Shown: positions 17,573 through 25,729, counted from the stretch's first letter. The stretch: 64,000 nt of DNA from Rhizobium leguminosarum (GCF_004123835.1 NZ_MZMU01000012.1:806001-870000); one strand, 5' to 3'. Made by a program: numbers and translations. Notes: generated by a model not told the origin, from the sequence alone.

Positions 17573-17602
17573 GGCTTCAAATCGACTCCCCGATCTGAAG
17601 CC
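17573..17602 (+). promoter_or_regulatory. stem-loop in the porin mRNA leader
   Basis: GGCTTCAAATCG (17573-17584) pairs with CGATCTGAAGCC (17591-17602) as 11 pairs with one mismatch, leaving an ACTCCC loop. It ends about 31 bases before the porin ATG, just upstream of AAAGGA. It may protect the mRNA or be a target for a small RNA; both are inferences. Confidence 0.5.
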
Positions 17603-17633
17603 AGCTCCGATCGACAAAGGAATGGATTGGTAA

Positions 17634-18668
17634 ATGAACATCAGAATGGTTTTGCTTGCATCAGCAGCAGCATTTGCAGCATCGACGCCGGTTCTTGCAG
17701 CTGACGCTATCGTTGCTGCCGAGCCGGAACCGGTTGAATATGTTCGCGTCTGCGACGCTTACGGCACCGGCTACTTCTACATCCCGGGCACCGAAACCTG
17801 CCTCAAGATCGAAGGCTACATCCGTTTCCAGGTCAACGTTGGCGAGAACCCAGGTGGTGCTGATGTCAACGACTCTGATTGGGATGCAGTGACCCGCGGT
17901 CAGGTTCAGTTCACGGCCAAGAGCGATACCGAGTATGGTCCGCTGACCGGCGTCATCGTCATGCAGTTCAATGCTGACAACGCCACCGATCAGGATGCCA
18001 TTCTCGACTCCGCTTACCTCGACGTCGCGGGCTTCCGCGCCGGTCTGTTCTACAGCTGGTGGGACGATGGTCTCTCCGGTGAAACCGACGACATCGGTTC
18101 GGTCGTAACGCTGCACAACTCCCTCCGCTATCAGTATGAAAGCGGCACCTTCTACGCTGGCCTCAGCGTCGATGAACTGGAAGACGGCGTTTACAAGCTC
18201 GGTGAAGAAGCCAACAACGTTGGCGTTGCCTTCGGCGTTGGCGGCACTGCCGGTGCGTTCAGCTACCAGATCACCGGTGGCTATGACGTCGACAACGAAG
18301 ACGGCGCTATCCGTGCAATGGGTACGGTTGACATCGGTCCCGGTACGCTCGGCCTCGCCGGCGTGTACTCCACTGGCCCGAACTCCTACTACTCCGCAGC
18401 TGAATGGGCTGTTGCTGCTGAATACGCTATCAAGGCAACCGACAAGCTCAAGATCACCCCGGCCGTCCAGTACTACGGCAACTACTTCGGCGGTGGCACT
18501 GTCGTTCCGGATGACTTCGACGGTCTCGGCGATGCCTGGAAGGTCGGTCTGACGGTTGATTACCAGATCGTCGACAACTTCTACGCCAAGGCTACCGTAT
18601 CGTATCTCGATCCGGATGATGGTGACGACTCCACTTCGGGCTTCTTCCGCCTGCAGCGTTCGTTCTAA
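17634..18668 (+). CDS. ropA: outer-membrane porin, RopA/Omp2b type
   Basis: The 344-residue protein has a signal peptide cut after ASTPVLAADA, then the signature CDAYGTGYFYIPGTETCL with two cysteines and KIEGYIRFQV, as in RopA of Rhizobium and Omp2b of Brucella. Alternating beta strands run to the terminal FRLQRSF, whose last Phe is the usual outer-membrane sorting signal. It should form trimeric general-diffusion pores. Codon use is more even than in neighbours (many GGT, GTT, GCT), as expected for a very highly expressed gene. AAAGGA lies upstream. Confidence 0.93.
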   Translation: MNIRMVLLASAAAFAASTPVLAADAIVAAEPEPVEYVRVCDAYGTGYFYIPGTETCLKIEGYIRFQVNVGENPGGADVNDSDWDAVTRGQVQFTAKSDTEYGPLTGVIVMQFNADNATDQDAILDSAYLDVAGFRAGLFYSWWDDGLSGETDDIGSVVTLHNSLRYQYESGTFYAGLSVDELEDGVYKLGEEANNVGVAFGVGGTAGAFSYQITGGYDVDNEDGAIRAMGTVDIGPGTLGLAGVYSTGPNSYYSAAEWAVAAEYAIKATDKLKITPAVQYYGNYFGGGTVVPDDFDGLGDAWKVGLTVDYQIVDNFYAKATVSYLDPDDGDDSTSGFFRLQRSF

Positions 18669-18706
18669 TCCACTTGGTGGATGCTCCCGGTCTTCGGATC
18701 GGGGGC
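18669..18706 (+). terminator. double hairpin after the porin gene
   Basis: TCCAC-TTG-GTGGA (18669-18681) is followed by GCTCCCGGTC-TTCG-GATCGGGGGC (18683-18706), a 10-bp stem with a stable TTCG tetraloop. No clear T run follows, so this may protect the abundant porin mRNA as well as end it. Confidence 0.65.
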
Positions 18707-19100
18707 ACTTCAATCAGTTTCTGATCCGAGTGACCTCCGATCAGCTACGGGGACGGGTCCGGTCTTCCCTGCCGGGCCGTCCTTGCAGTGTTTCTGGTGT
18801 ACCGTCTTCAAGGCCGTCGATCACGATGGCTTTTGGTGAGCCGATCGCATGTCGGCTTCCTGCCAGCCTTGTTTCTTGAGGCACCCCGTTTTCAATTTTT
18901 TCAACGTGCTGGATCGACCGATAGAATTGTCGTGCGGGCGGCTGGTTGTCCGTTGTCCTATTCGGTGTCGGCTGACTTTGCCGCAACAAGTTGCGAAAAG
19001 AAAATCCAATGCCGACAATGTGATCACAGCTTTTTAGGAGAGAGGATACAACCCTTGCTGGGGGCCGGCATTCATTCCTACTCTCGGATAGCTTGTTCTT
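18707..19100. other. intergenic region before LysR gene
   Basis: No gene is supported here. The only clear motif is the palindrome TGTGATCACA (19019-19028), about 70 bases before the LysR start, followed by AGGAGAGAGG. A short palindrome of this kind could be a regulator site but is not strong evidence. Confidence 0.35.
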
Positions 19101-19949
19101 ATGGACGATCTCAACGACTACTATTATTTCGCCGCTGTCGTCTCCAGCGGCGGTTTCGCTTCTGCAAGTCGCGATCTCAAAATACCGCGTTCGAAACTCA
19201 GCAGGCGGGTCAGCCGGCTTGAGGAAGGGCTTGGCGCGAGGCTCATAGAGCGCTCGACCCGCCACTTCCGGGTGACTGAAATCGGCCAGGCTTTCTACGA
19301 AAGATGCCAGACCATTCTGCAGGAGGCCGATCGTGCCAAATCGATCGTCAGCGAGGCTCAGTCCGACCCGCAAGGTGTGGTGCGGATGGGCTGCCCGCTC
19401 GGTCTCGTCGACATCTCGGTCGGGGAGATCCTGCCCGAATTCCTGGAGCGTTATCCGAAGATCAAGCTGCAGATCATCGGCTCCGACCGGCGCGCCGATC
19501 TCATCAACGAACGGATCGACCTCGAGGTGAGGGCGACCAACGAGCCGGAGACGCAGACGAGCCTGACGATGCGCAAGCGTAGCGGCAACTTGAATTGCGT
19601 GGACGAACTCGCCGACCTGCCGACGCTGGCAATGACGTCATGGGTGTCGTACCACACCTGGGAACTGGTCGGTCCAAATGACGCCAAGCAGGTGATTCGG
19701 CATCAGCCGCGGCTCACCTGCCGCAGTATGACCGCCATCCTCGACGCAGCCCGTGCCGGCCTCGGCTTCGGGCTTCTGCTCGAAAGTGCCTGCGAGGCCG
19801 ATCTCCAGGCCGGCAAGCTGGTGCGGGTGCTGCCGGACTGGCAGTCGGAGGAGAGCCAGTTCTACATCGTCTTCACGACGGCCAAGGGCATGCCGCCGGC
19901 GGTGCGGGTCCTGATCGATTTCCTGGTCGAAAAGTCCAGGCAGCATTGA
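19101..19949 (+). CDS. LysR-family regulator, shortened effector domain
   Basis: The 282-residue protein starts with a typical LysR helix-turn-helix (LNDYYYFAAVVSSGGFASAS, then IPRSKLSRRVSRLEE) of the large CrgA/DsdC-like group. Family members are usually near 300 residues. Between the LTMRK strand and DELADLPTL only about nine residues remain where 20-25 are usual, so part of the effector fold may be deleted. The gene converges on the AlkD-like gene. Confidence 0.85.
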   Translation: MDDLNDYYYFAAVVSSGGFASASRDLKIPRSKLSRRVSRLEEGLGARLIERSTRHFRVTEIGQAFYERCQTILQEADRAKSIVSEAQSDPQGVVRMGCPLGLVDISVGEILPEFLERYPKIKLQIIGSDRRADLINERIDLEVRATNEPETQTSLTMRKRSGNLNCVDELADLPTLAMTSWVSYHTWELVGPNDAKQVIRHQPRLTCRSMTAILDAARAGLGFGLLLESACEADLQAGKLVRVLPDWQSEESQFYIVFTTAKGMPPAVRVLIDFLVEKSRQH

Positions 19950-19976
19950 TTTAGTTACTCGAGCAGGCATCCCGTC

Positions 19977-20660
19977 TTATCTCAACCGTGCCAACAGCTT
20001 TTCGCCGGCCAGTTCCCTGGCGGCATCCTTGCCGATCCAGCGGGCGGTTTTATCGGGGCTTTCCGCGAGGATCTTTGCGAGTGCCAGTGCCGGCGCATGG
20101 CAGGCGAGATTGCGCTTGCCGATGCTGCGCAGCGCCCAGTTGACTGCCTTGCGCACGAAGTTTCGCGGGTCGCCGGCATGGGCCTCGATCAGCGGCATCC
20201 AGGTGAGGAGAGTCGCGTCGGACTCCTTTTTCCGATGGACGGCGGCACCGGCTATCATGGCGAAGGCGGTGCGCCTGATAAATTCACGGTCGTCGGCGGC
20301 GAAGTCCCAGATGAGCTCGTCCAGCCGGGCTTCAACGAAGAGATCGGCGGCGCAATCTACGATCTCCCAGGAGTTGAAATCATTTGCCCAATTTCGGGCT
20401 TCTTCCATTGTCAACCGCTTCGGCTCGGCTGTGTAGAGGGCAAGCAGGCGGGCTTCGCGGATATCGCTTCGCCAGAGCTGCATTGCCCTGACATGATCCT
20501 TCTTCGCCAGTCTGGCGACCGCCTTGATATCGGGATTGGAGATACCGAGGGCGCGATCGGTGACGATGCCGAAGCGCGCCATGCCGGCAACATTCTCCTT
20601 CGAACGCAGCGTTTCGAGATGCGCGATCAATTCGGCCGCATCGGAGGAGGGGGCGATCAT
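19977..20660 (-). CDS. DNA alkylation repair protein, AlkD-like HEAT repeats
   Basis: The 227 residues fit the AlkD family of HEAT-like-repeat DNA glycosylases, with FGIVTDRALGISNPDIKAVA near the start, a WEIVDCAADLF helix and DPRNFVRKAVNWALR late, which hold the Trp, Asp and Arg positions used on alkylated bases. It should remove N3- and N7-alkylpurines. Its start overlaps the stop of the upstream dehydrogenase gene by four bases. Confidence 0.85.
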   Translation of the reverse strand: MIAPSSDAAELIAHLETLRSKENVAGMARFGIVTDRALGISNPDIKAVARLAKKDHVRAMQLWRSDIREARLLALYTAEPKRLTMEEARNWANDFNSWEIVDCAADLFVEARLDELIWDFAADDREFIRRTAFAMIAGAAVHRKKESDATLLTWMPLIEAHAGDPRNFVRKAVNWALRSIGKRNLACHAPALALAKILAESPDKTARWIGKDAARELAGEKLLARLR

Positions 20661-21526
20661 TTCTCGAGGCGGGCGAGCAGCGAGGATGTGTCCCAGCGAT
20701 TGCCGCCCATTGCCTGCACGTCACCGTAGAACTGGTCGACGACGGCGGTGACCGGCAGCTTGGCGCCGTTGCGGCGGGCTTCGGTGAGCACGATGCCGAG
20801 ATCCTTGCGCATCCAGTCGACCGCGAAGCCGAAATCATATTTGCCTGCGTTCATGGTTTTGTGGCGGTTTTCCATCTGCCAGGAGCCGGCCGCACCCTTG
20901 GAAATCACGTCGACAACCTTTTCAATATCGAGGCCAGCGCGCTTGCCGAAATGCAGCGCTTCGGCAAGTCCCTGGACGAGGCCGGCGATGCAGATCTGGT
21001 TGACCATCTTGGTCAGCTGGCCCGAGCCTGCCGGTCCCATCAGGCCAACCATGCGGGCATAGGCGTCGATGACAGGCCTGGCGCGTTCGAAGACGGCCTC
21101 GTCGCCGCCGCACATGACGGTCAGGGCACCGTTTTCGGCGCCGGCCTGGCCGCCGGAGACGGGAGCGTCAATGAAATCGACACCTTTTTCCTTGGCCGCG
21201 GCATAAAGTTCGCGGGCGACCTCGGCGCTGGCGGTGGTGTTGTCGATCAGCACCGAACCCGGCTTCATGCCGTGCAGGGCGCCGTTCTCACCCGATGTCA
21301 CCGAGCGGAGATCTTCGTCATTGCCGACGCAGACGAAGACGAAATCGGCGCCGGCCGCGGCCTCGGCCGGGGTGGGGGCAGATTTTCCGGAGAATTTCTC
21401 GGCCCATGCGGCGGCTTTTTCGGCGGTACGGTTGTAGACGGTAACATCGTGGCCGCCCTTCGTCTTCAGATGGCCCGCCATGGGGAAACCCATGACGCCG
21501 AGACCGATGAACGCGACTTTTGCCAT
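20657..21526 (-). CDS. NAD-binding beta-hydroxyacid dehydrogenase (3-hydroxyisobutyrate type)
   Basis: The 289-residue protein opens with GLGVMGFPMAGHL (Rossmann, residues 7-19), has DAPVSGGQAGAENG near 120 and the catalytic-Lys region GSGQLTKMVNQ near 170, as in 3-hydroxyisobutyrate, tartronate semialdehyde and GlxR-type reductases. The substrate is not clear from sequence. Start 21526 (MAKVAF) is chosen over an upstream in-frame ATG because the Rossmann strand starts at once and AGGA precedes it. Confidence 0.87.
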   Translation of the reverse strand: MAKVAFIGLGVMGFPMAGHLKTKGGHDVTVYNRTAEKAAAWAEKFSGKSAPTPAEAAAGADFVFVCVGNDEDLRSVTSGENGALHGMKPGSVLIDNTTASAEVARELYAAAKEKGVDFIDAPVSGGQAGAENGALTVMCGGDEAVFERARPVIDAYARMVGLMGPAGSGQLTKMVNQICIAGLVQGLAEALHFGKRAGLDIEKVVDVISKGAAGSWQMENRHKTMNAGKYDFGFAVDWMRKDLGIVLTEARRNGAKLPVTAVVDQFYGDVQAMGGNRWDTSSLLARLEK

Positions 21527-21689
21527 ATGTCCTATCCTTTTCCTCAAGTGCAGGCCCGAGGATTAACCGAAACGGCGGGAGCAGAAAAGCCCGTGAAGCC
21601 GGACTTCGTTCCGATTGACGCATATGAGGCTGGCCGCCATTCGGCCGAGCCCTAGATCGGGAGAAGGCAAAGTGTTTCCGGGAGGTGAC

Positions 21690-22058
21690 ATGAGGGAAAT
21701 TCCGACGATCAAGCCGCGGCGCAAAGGCCGCAGCGGAATGCAGGCGATGCTCATTCCATCGCAAGAGATGGTCGCAGAGCAGATTCGGTCGGCGCCGGAA
21801 GGCGCCCTCACCGACGTCGGCCTCCTCCGCCGCCGTCTTGCCGCTCAATATGGGGCGGACGCCTGTTGCCCGGTGACCGTGCAGCGGCATTTGCGTGCGA
21901 TCGCTGAGCAGTCCTACGGCGCGCTGGAGAAGGGCGAGCCGGTTTCGACGGTCACGCCCTATTGGCGCATGGTCGATCCCGCAAGCCTGCTTGCGAAGCG
22001 TCTTGCCGGCGGCCCCACCTTCATCCGGGAGCGGCTGGCCGCCGAAGGTCGGGAGTGA
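21690..22058 (+). CDS. conserved hypothetical, faint MGMT/Ada C-terminal-like pattern
   Basis: The 122-residue basic protein starts at 21690 after GGAGGTGA. I do not recognise it firmly. The order 'LLRRRLAAQYGAD, TVQRHLRAIAE, TPYWRMVDPAS, LAKRLAGG, FIRERLAAEG' recalls the winged-helix end of O6-methylguanine methyltransferase-like proteins (PWHRV ... LLxxEG), but the Pro-Cys-His active site is absent. The strong ribosome-binding site and codon use support a real gene. It is divergent from the dehydrogenase-AlkD pair. Confidence 0.55.
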   Translation: MREIPTIKPRRKGRSGMQAMLIPSQEMVAEQIRSAPEGALTDVGLLRRRLAAQYGADACCPVTVQRHLRAIAEQSYGALEKGEPVSTVTPYWRMVDPASLLAKRLAGGPTFIRERLAAEGRE

Positions 22059-22147
22059 GCCGGGTTAGATGAGCATAAGCCGCGCGCGAAAAAATTTCGC
22101 TTGAGGGCGATTTTCGGGCCGAAAAATTTCAGCAAAGGCGGAATCTT

Positions 22148-22176
22148 GCAAATAAAAGTGTCGATATAAATTATAG
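22148..22176 (+). promoter_or_regulatory. ssuA promoter element, copy 1
   Basis: GCAAATAAAAG followed by TGTCGATATAAATTATAG (22159-22176) lies 80 bases before the ssuA start. The 18-base core matches the element at 23330-23347 at 14 positions, and both are preceded by GCAAAT. This AT-rich block is a likely promoter or activator site for sulfur-responsive expression. Confidence 0.55.
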
Positions 22177-22256
22177 ATTTAATCATCATGGCATTCATCA
22201 CTGACGGGGTCGACCAGCCGAAAACAGGCCCGACACCATCAAAAAAGGGGAAAGTC

Positions 22257-23222
22257 ATGATTTCACGTCGACAAACGCTCGGGCTTTTCGCAGCAGCCGC
22301 GGCCACGGCAATCCTGCCGGCTGTCAGGCCGGCACGCGCTGCCGCCAGCGAATTCCGTATCGGTTGGCAAAAGAACGGTGTGCTGGCGCTCGCCAAGCGG
22401 CGCGGCGCGCTTGAGAAGCGGCTTGCCGATCGCGGCATTACCGTCAGCTGGTCGGAATTCACTTCCGGCCCGCCGCTTCTCGAAGCGCTGGGCGCCGGTG
22501 CTCTCGATTTCGGCGCGACCGGCGATGTGCCGCCGCTCTTTGCCCAGGCGGCCGGCGGGCAGCTCTATTATGTCGGTCTCTACAAGGGCAGCCCGTCAGC
22601 CTCGGCCATCCTCGTGCGCAAGGATTCGCCCATCAAGTCGCTTGAAGACCTCAAGGGTAAGAAGGTCGCTTTCAAGCGCGGCTCCAGCGCGCATAATGTA
22701 ACCGTCAAGGTTCTGCGCAAGGCAGGCCTGAAGCCCGAAGATGTCGAGCAGCTCGATCTTTCTCCGCCGGATGCCGCTGCCGCGTTCAAGAATGGCAGCA
22801 TCGACGCGTGGTCGATCTGGGATCCTTATCTGGCGATTGCCGAAGCCGATCCGGAGACACGTATCCTGACGACCGCCGAAGGCATCGTCGACTCCTACAG
22901 TTTCTTCCTCGCCAATCGCGATTTCACCGATGCCAATGGGCAGGTGGTCGTCGATGTGATCGATGAGCTTGCCAAGGTCGGCACGTCGGCCCAAAGCAAT
23001 CTGGACGAGACGGTGAAGGAACTTTCCGAGATCACCGGGGTGCCGGTTGACGTGACGCGCGTGACCTTGACGCGCAAGGGCGCCGACCTCGGCAGCGTCT
23101 TGACCATCACCGATGCCGCCGCCGCCTATCAGCAGGCGCTCGCCGACGAGTTCCACGGGCTCGGCATCCTGCCGAAGAAGCTCGTGACCGGCGATATCGT
23201 CTGGCGTCCCAAGGCAAGCTGA
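22257..23222 (+). CDS. ssuA: sulfonate ABC transporter substrate-binding protein
   Basis: The 321-residue periplasmic protein has a twin-arginine-like signal (SRRQTLGLFAAAAA) cut near ARAAAS. The mature part follows SsuA/TauA: FRIGWQKNGVLALAK, GALDFGATGDVPPLFAQA and SIWDPYLA. It should deliver aliphatic sulfonates to SsuC/SsuB. Start 22257 follows AAGGGGAAAG; an in-frame ATG 69 bases upstream would put charged residues before the signal. It leads the operon and is followed by a strong hairpin. Confidence 0.92.
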   Translation: MISRRQTLGLFAAAAATAILPAVRPARAAASEFRIGWQKNGVLALAKRRGALEKRLADRGITVSWSEFTSGPPLLEALGAGALDFGATGDVPPLFAQAAGGQLYYVGLYKGSPSASAILVRKDSPIKSLEDLKGKKVAFKRGSSAHNVTVKVLRKAGLKPEDVEQLDLSPPDAAAAFKNGSIDAWSIWDPYLAIAEADPETRILTTAEGIVDSYSFFLANRDFTDANGQVVVDVIDELAKVGTSAQSNLDETVKELSEITGVPVDVTRVTLTRKGADLGSVLTITDAAAAYQQALADEFHGLGILPKKLVTGDIVWRPKAS

Positions 23223-23252
23223 TTTTCCGGCCAGGGCCCAAGATTTCCGCGA

Positions 23253-23281
23253 GGCGGCATGGAGAGAGCCTCCCTGCCGCC
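23253..23281 (+). terminator. hairpin after ssuA
   Basis: GGCGGCA-T-GGAG (23253-23264) pairs with CTCC-C-TGCCGCC (23270-23281); TTTTCCGG (23223-23230) and CCGGAAAA (23285-23292) can close it outside. It may end most transcripts after ssuA or protect the ssuA message. Confidence 0.55.
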
Positions 23282-23317
23282 GAACCGGAAAAATATTCCC
23301 CAAAACGGATTAGAATA

Positions 23318-23347
23318 GCAAATTGATATTGTCGATCTAATTGGTAG
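23318..23347 (+). promoter_or_regulatory. ssu promoter element, copy 2
   Basis: GCAAATTGATA then TGTCGATCTAATTGGTAG (23330-23347) repeats the ssuA upstream element. It ends 79 bases before the ATG of the signal-peptide remnant, against 80 for ssuA, so promoter and leader were probably duplicated together. It may still drive ssuD-ssuC-ssuB. Confidence 0.55.
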
Positions 23348-23426
23348 TCTATGTCACTATCCTCGCGATCGAGGGACACCGAAAGGCATCTGCCTACTGC
23401 CAATCCGGTCGACAGGGATATTTCAG

Positions 23427-23594
23427 ATGCTCGCGCATAGACAGACAGCCGGCCTTCTTGCCGCTTCCGCCGCCACTACGATCCTCCCAAGCATCTGTGC
23501 GGCGGCGGCGCTGCGCAAGGCAGACGGGCTGCGTGTCGCCGCTTGCAGAGAGCCATCTCGACCACGCGAGTTGATTTTCGAATTCCACAGCTAA
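23427..23594 (+). pseudogene. remnant of a second ssuA-like gene (signal peptide only)
   Basis: A 55-codon frame begins MLAHRQTAGLLAASAATTIL, which matches the ssuA signal peptide (MISRRQTLGLFAAAAATAIL) at 13 of 20 positions and both continue with Pro. After a few residues resembling a mature SsuA start (LRVA) the reading is unrelated and ends at TAA 23592-23594. It lies 14 bases before ssuD. A truncated paralogue left by duplication and deletion is the simplest reading; a small secreted peptide cannot be excluded. Confidence 0.6.
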
Positions 23595-23608
23595 AGGACC
23601 GCCTTCCA

Positions 23609-24796
23609 ATGACCACCATCTCCCCAGGCACATCCGAGCCCATCAATTTCCTCTGGTTCATCCCGACATCGGGCGACGGCACCTATCTCGGCTCCGCCGA
23701 TCTCAACCGCGCGCCCGAGATCGGTTATCTCACGCAGATCGCCCAGGCCGTCGATCGGCTCGGCTATTCCGGCGTGCTGTTGCCGACCGGGGTTGCTTGC
23801 GAAGAATCCTTCGTGACGGCGGCAGCCCTTGCCGCCAAGACCGAGAAGCTGCAGTTCCTGGTGGCGATCCGTCCCGGCACGGCATCGCCTGCCTATTACG
23901 CGCGTCTTGCGACGACGCTTGACCGCATCTCCAACGGCCGCCTGCTGCTCAACATCGTCGTCGGCGGTAGCCCGGCGGAGCTTGCCGGCGATGGCATCCA
24001 TCTCGAGCATGACGAGCGCTACGCCCATGCCGAAGAGTTTTTCACCGTGTTCGAGGAACTGCTGGAAAAGGGAACGGCAAGCTTCGACGGCAAATACATC
24101 AAGGCGACCAATGCGCGCCTCGGCTTCCCTTCGGTGCAGAACCCGCACCCACCGCTCTATTTCGGCGGGTCGTCGGATGCCGGTATCGATTTTTCCGTCG
24201 GACGCGTCGACAAGTACCTGACCTGGGGCGAGCCGCCGGCACAGGTTGCCGAGAAGATCGCCAAGGTGCGCAAGGCCGCCGGCGAGCGCGGCCGCGAGGT
24301 GAGCTTCGGCATCCGCCTGCACTTCATCGTGCGCGAAACCGACGAGGAGGCATGGGAGGCCGCCGAGCGGCTGATCCGCCATCTCGACGACGATACGATC
24401 CGCGAGGCGCAGGAGCGCTTCGTCCACGAGTCCGACTCGGTCGGCCAGAAGCGCATGGCCGCCCTTCACGGCGGCCGGCGCGACAAGCTCGAAGTCTCGC
24501 CGAACCTCTGGGCCGGCGTCGGCCTGGTGCGCGCCGGTGCGGGCACGGCGCTTGTGGGGTCACCGAAGACGGTGGCCGCGCGCCTTCGCGAGTATCAGGA
24601 GATCGGCATCGATACGGTGATCGGCTCCGGCTATCCGCATCTGGAAGAGGCCTATCGCGTCGCCGAGCTGCTTTTCCCGGAACTCGGCATCACCCGCGAG
24701 CAGCAGCGCCTGGGCTTCAACAACGAGTTCGGCCGCAAGCAGGTCTTCGCTGGCGGCAGCCATGGCGGCAACCTGAAAGTCGTCTCCGGCTCCTGA
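23609..24796 (+). CDS. ssuD: FMNH2-dependent alkanesulfonate monooxygenase
   Basis: The 395-residue luciferase-like flavoenzyme releases sulfite from alkanesulfonates with FMNH2 and oxygen. Diagnostic stretches are INFLWFIPTSGDGTYLG at the N-terminus, LLPTGVACEESFV with the active-site Cys, LLLNIVVGG and LYFGGSSDAG. It needs a flavin reductase, which is not in this window. It sits between the two halves of its transporter operon, as in many rhizobia. ATG 23609 follows AAAGGA. Confidence 0.94.
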   Translation: MTTISPGTSEPINFLWFIPTSGDGTYLGSADLNRAPEIGYLTQIAQAVDRLGYSGVLLPTGVACEESFVTAAALAAKTEKLQFLVAIRPGTASPAYYARLATTLDRISNGRLLLNIVVGGSPAELAGDGIHLEHDERYAHAEEFFTVFEELLEKGTASFDGKYIKATNARLGFPSVQNPHPPLYFGGSSDAGIDFSVGRVDKYLTWGEPPAQVAEKIAKVRKAAGERGREVSFGIRLHFIVRETDEEAWEAAERLIRHLDDDTIREAQERFVHESDSVGQKRMAALHGGRRDKLEVSPNLWAGVGLVRAGAGTALVGSPKTVAARLREYQEIGIDTVIGSGYPHLEEAYRVAELLFPELGITREQQRLGFNNEFGRKQVFAGGSHGGNLKVVSGS

Positions 24797-24825
24797 ACTC
24801 GAACGAAGACGCCGAGCGTGACACC

Positions 24826-24851
24826 GTCGCAAGCCGCTTACGGCTTGCGAC
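24826..24851 (+). terminator. perfect hairpin between ssuD and ssuC
   Basis: GTCGCAAGCCG (24826-24836), loop CTTA, and CGGCTTGCGAC (24841-24851) form an 11-bp perfect stem with no T run. It probably tunes relative expression of the monooxygenase and the transporter rather than ending transcription. Confidence 0.5.
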
Positions 24852-24882
24852 ATCCTGCTTTCGATAAGCGCGAGGACAATGC

Positions 24883-25719
24883 ATGTCGACTTTCGATACT
24901 CCGTTCGTACGGTCTGTCGCTTCCGAAAAGGCCGGGCAGGCGGGTCTGCGCCTGCCGTTGCCCGGTCTGGAGAAGCTGACGCCTTACTTAGTGCCGGTGG
25001 CGATAGTGGCGTTCTGGCAGCTTGCCTCCTCTGTCGGCTGGATCTCGTCGCGCATCATGCCGTCGCCGGCCGATGTCGGCCTCGCCTTCTGGTCGACGAC
25101 GGTTTCCGGCCAGTTGCCGAATGACGTGCTGGTGAGCGCCGGCCGCGCCTTTGCCGGCCTTCTCGTCGGCGGCTCGATCGGCTTCCTGCTCGGCATCGCC
25201 AATGGCGTATCGCGCATCTCCGAGCAACTGACCGATACGACGCTGCAGATGCTGCGCACCATTCCGCATCTGGCGATGATCCCGCTTGTCATCCTGTGGT
25301 TCGGGATCGGCGAGGAATCGAAGCTGTTTCTCACCTCGCTCGGGGTGCTCTTCCCGGTTTATCTCAACACCTATCACGGGGTGCGCAATGTCGATCGCGA
25401 TCTGATCGAGATGGGCAAGATCTATGGCATGGGCAACTGGACGCTTTTCCGCAAGGTGATCTTTCCAGGTGCGCTGCCGTCGATCTTCGTCGGCCTCAGA
25501 TATGCGCTCGGCATCATGTGGCTGACGCTGATCGTATCGGAATCGATCGCTGCATCGTCAGGCATCGGCCATATGGCCAACAATGCCCGCGAATTCATGA
25601 TGACTGATGTGGTCGTGCTCGCCCTCGTCATTTATGCCGTGCTCGGCAAGCTTGCCGATGTCATCGCCCGGGTTCTGGAGAGGCGGCTGCTCGCCTGGAA
25701 CCCGGTCTATCAGAAGTAG
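24883..25719 (+). CDS. ssuC: sulfonate ABC transporter permease
   Basis: The 278-residue membrane protein has six predicted helices and the EAA loop (EMGKIYGMGNWTLFRKVIFPGALPSI is the region, near residue 185) that docks on the ATPase. It is of the SsuC/TauC type and should import sulfonates with SsuA and SsuB. It is followed after 10 bases by ssuB. Confidence 0.92.
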   Translation: MSTFDTPFVRSVASEKAGQAGLRLPLPGLEKLTPYLVPVAIVAFWQLASSVGWISSRIMPSPADVGLAFWSTTVSGQLPNDVLVSAGRAFAGLLVGGSIGFLLGIANGVSRISEQLTDTTLQMLRTIPHLAMIPLVILWFGIGEESKLFLTSLGVLFPVYLNTYHGVRNVDRDLIEMGKIYGMGNWTLFRKVIFPGALPSIFVGLRYALGIMWLTLIVSESIAASSGIGHMANNAREFMMTDVVVLALVIYAVLGKLADVIARVLERRLLAWNPVYQK

Positions 25720-25729
25720 GAGAGACGCC

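Larger units (their letters stand above)
16981..17633. other. long porin upstream region
   Basis: No gene is recognised in this 650-base gap. It contains poly-A tracts (17088-17120), the ACCAATG/CATTGGT dyad at 17188-17223, an AT-rich stretch at 17419-17440 and the leader hairpin at 17573-17602. The length suggests that porin expression is controlled by several regulators and by an untranslated leader. Confidence 0.5.

Noticed and set aside
17529..17602. Possible tRNA-like fold before the porin gene
   Set aside because: Only one stem is convincing; no T-loop consensus, anticodon arm or acceptor stem can be built.
18788..19222. Plus-strand frame upstream of and overlapping the LysR gene at 19101
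   Set aside because: It overlaps the clear LysR coding region in another frame and has no motif or ribosome-binding site.
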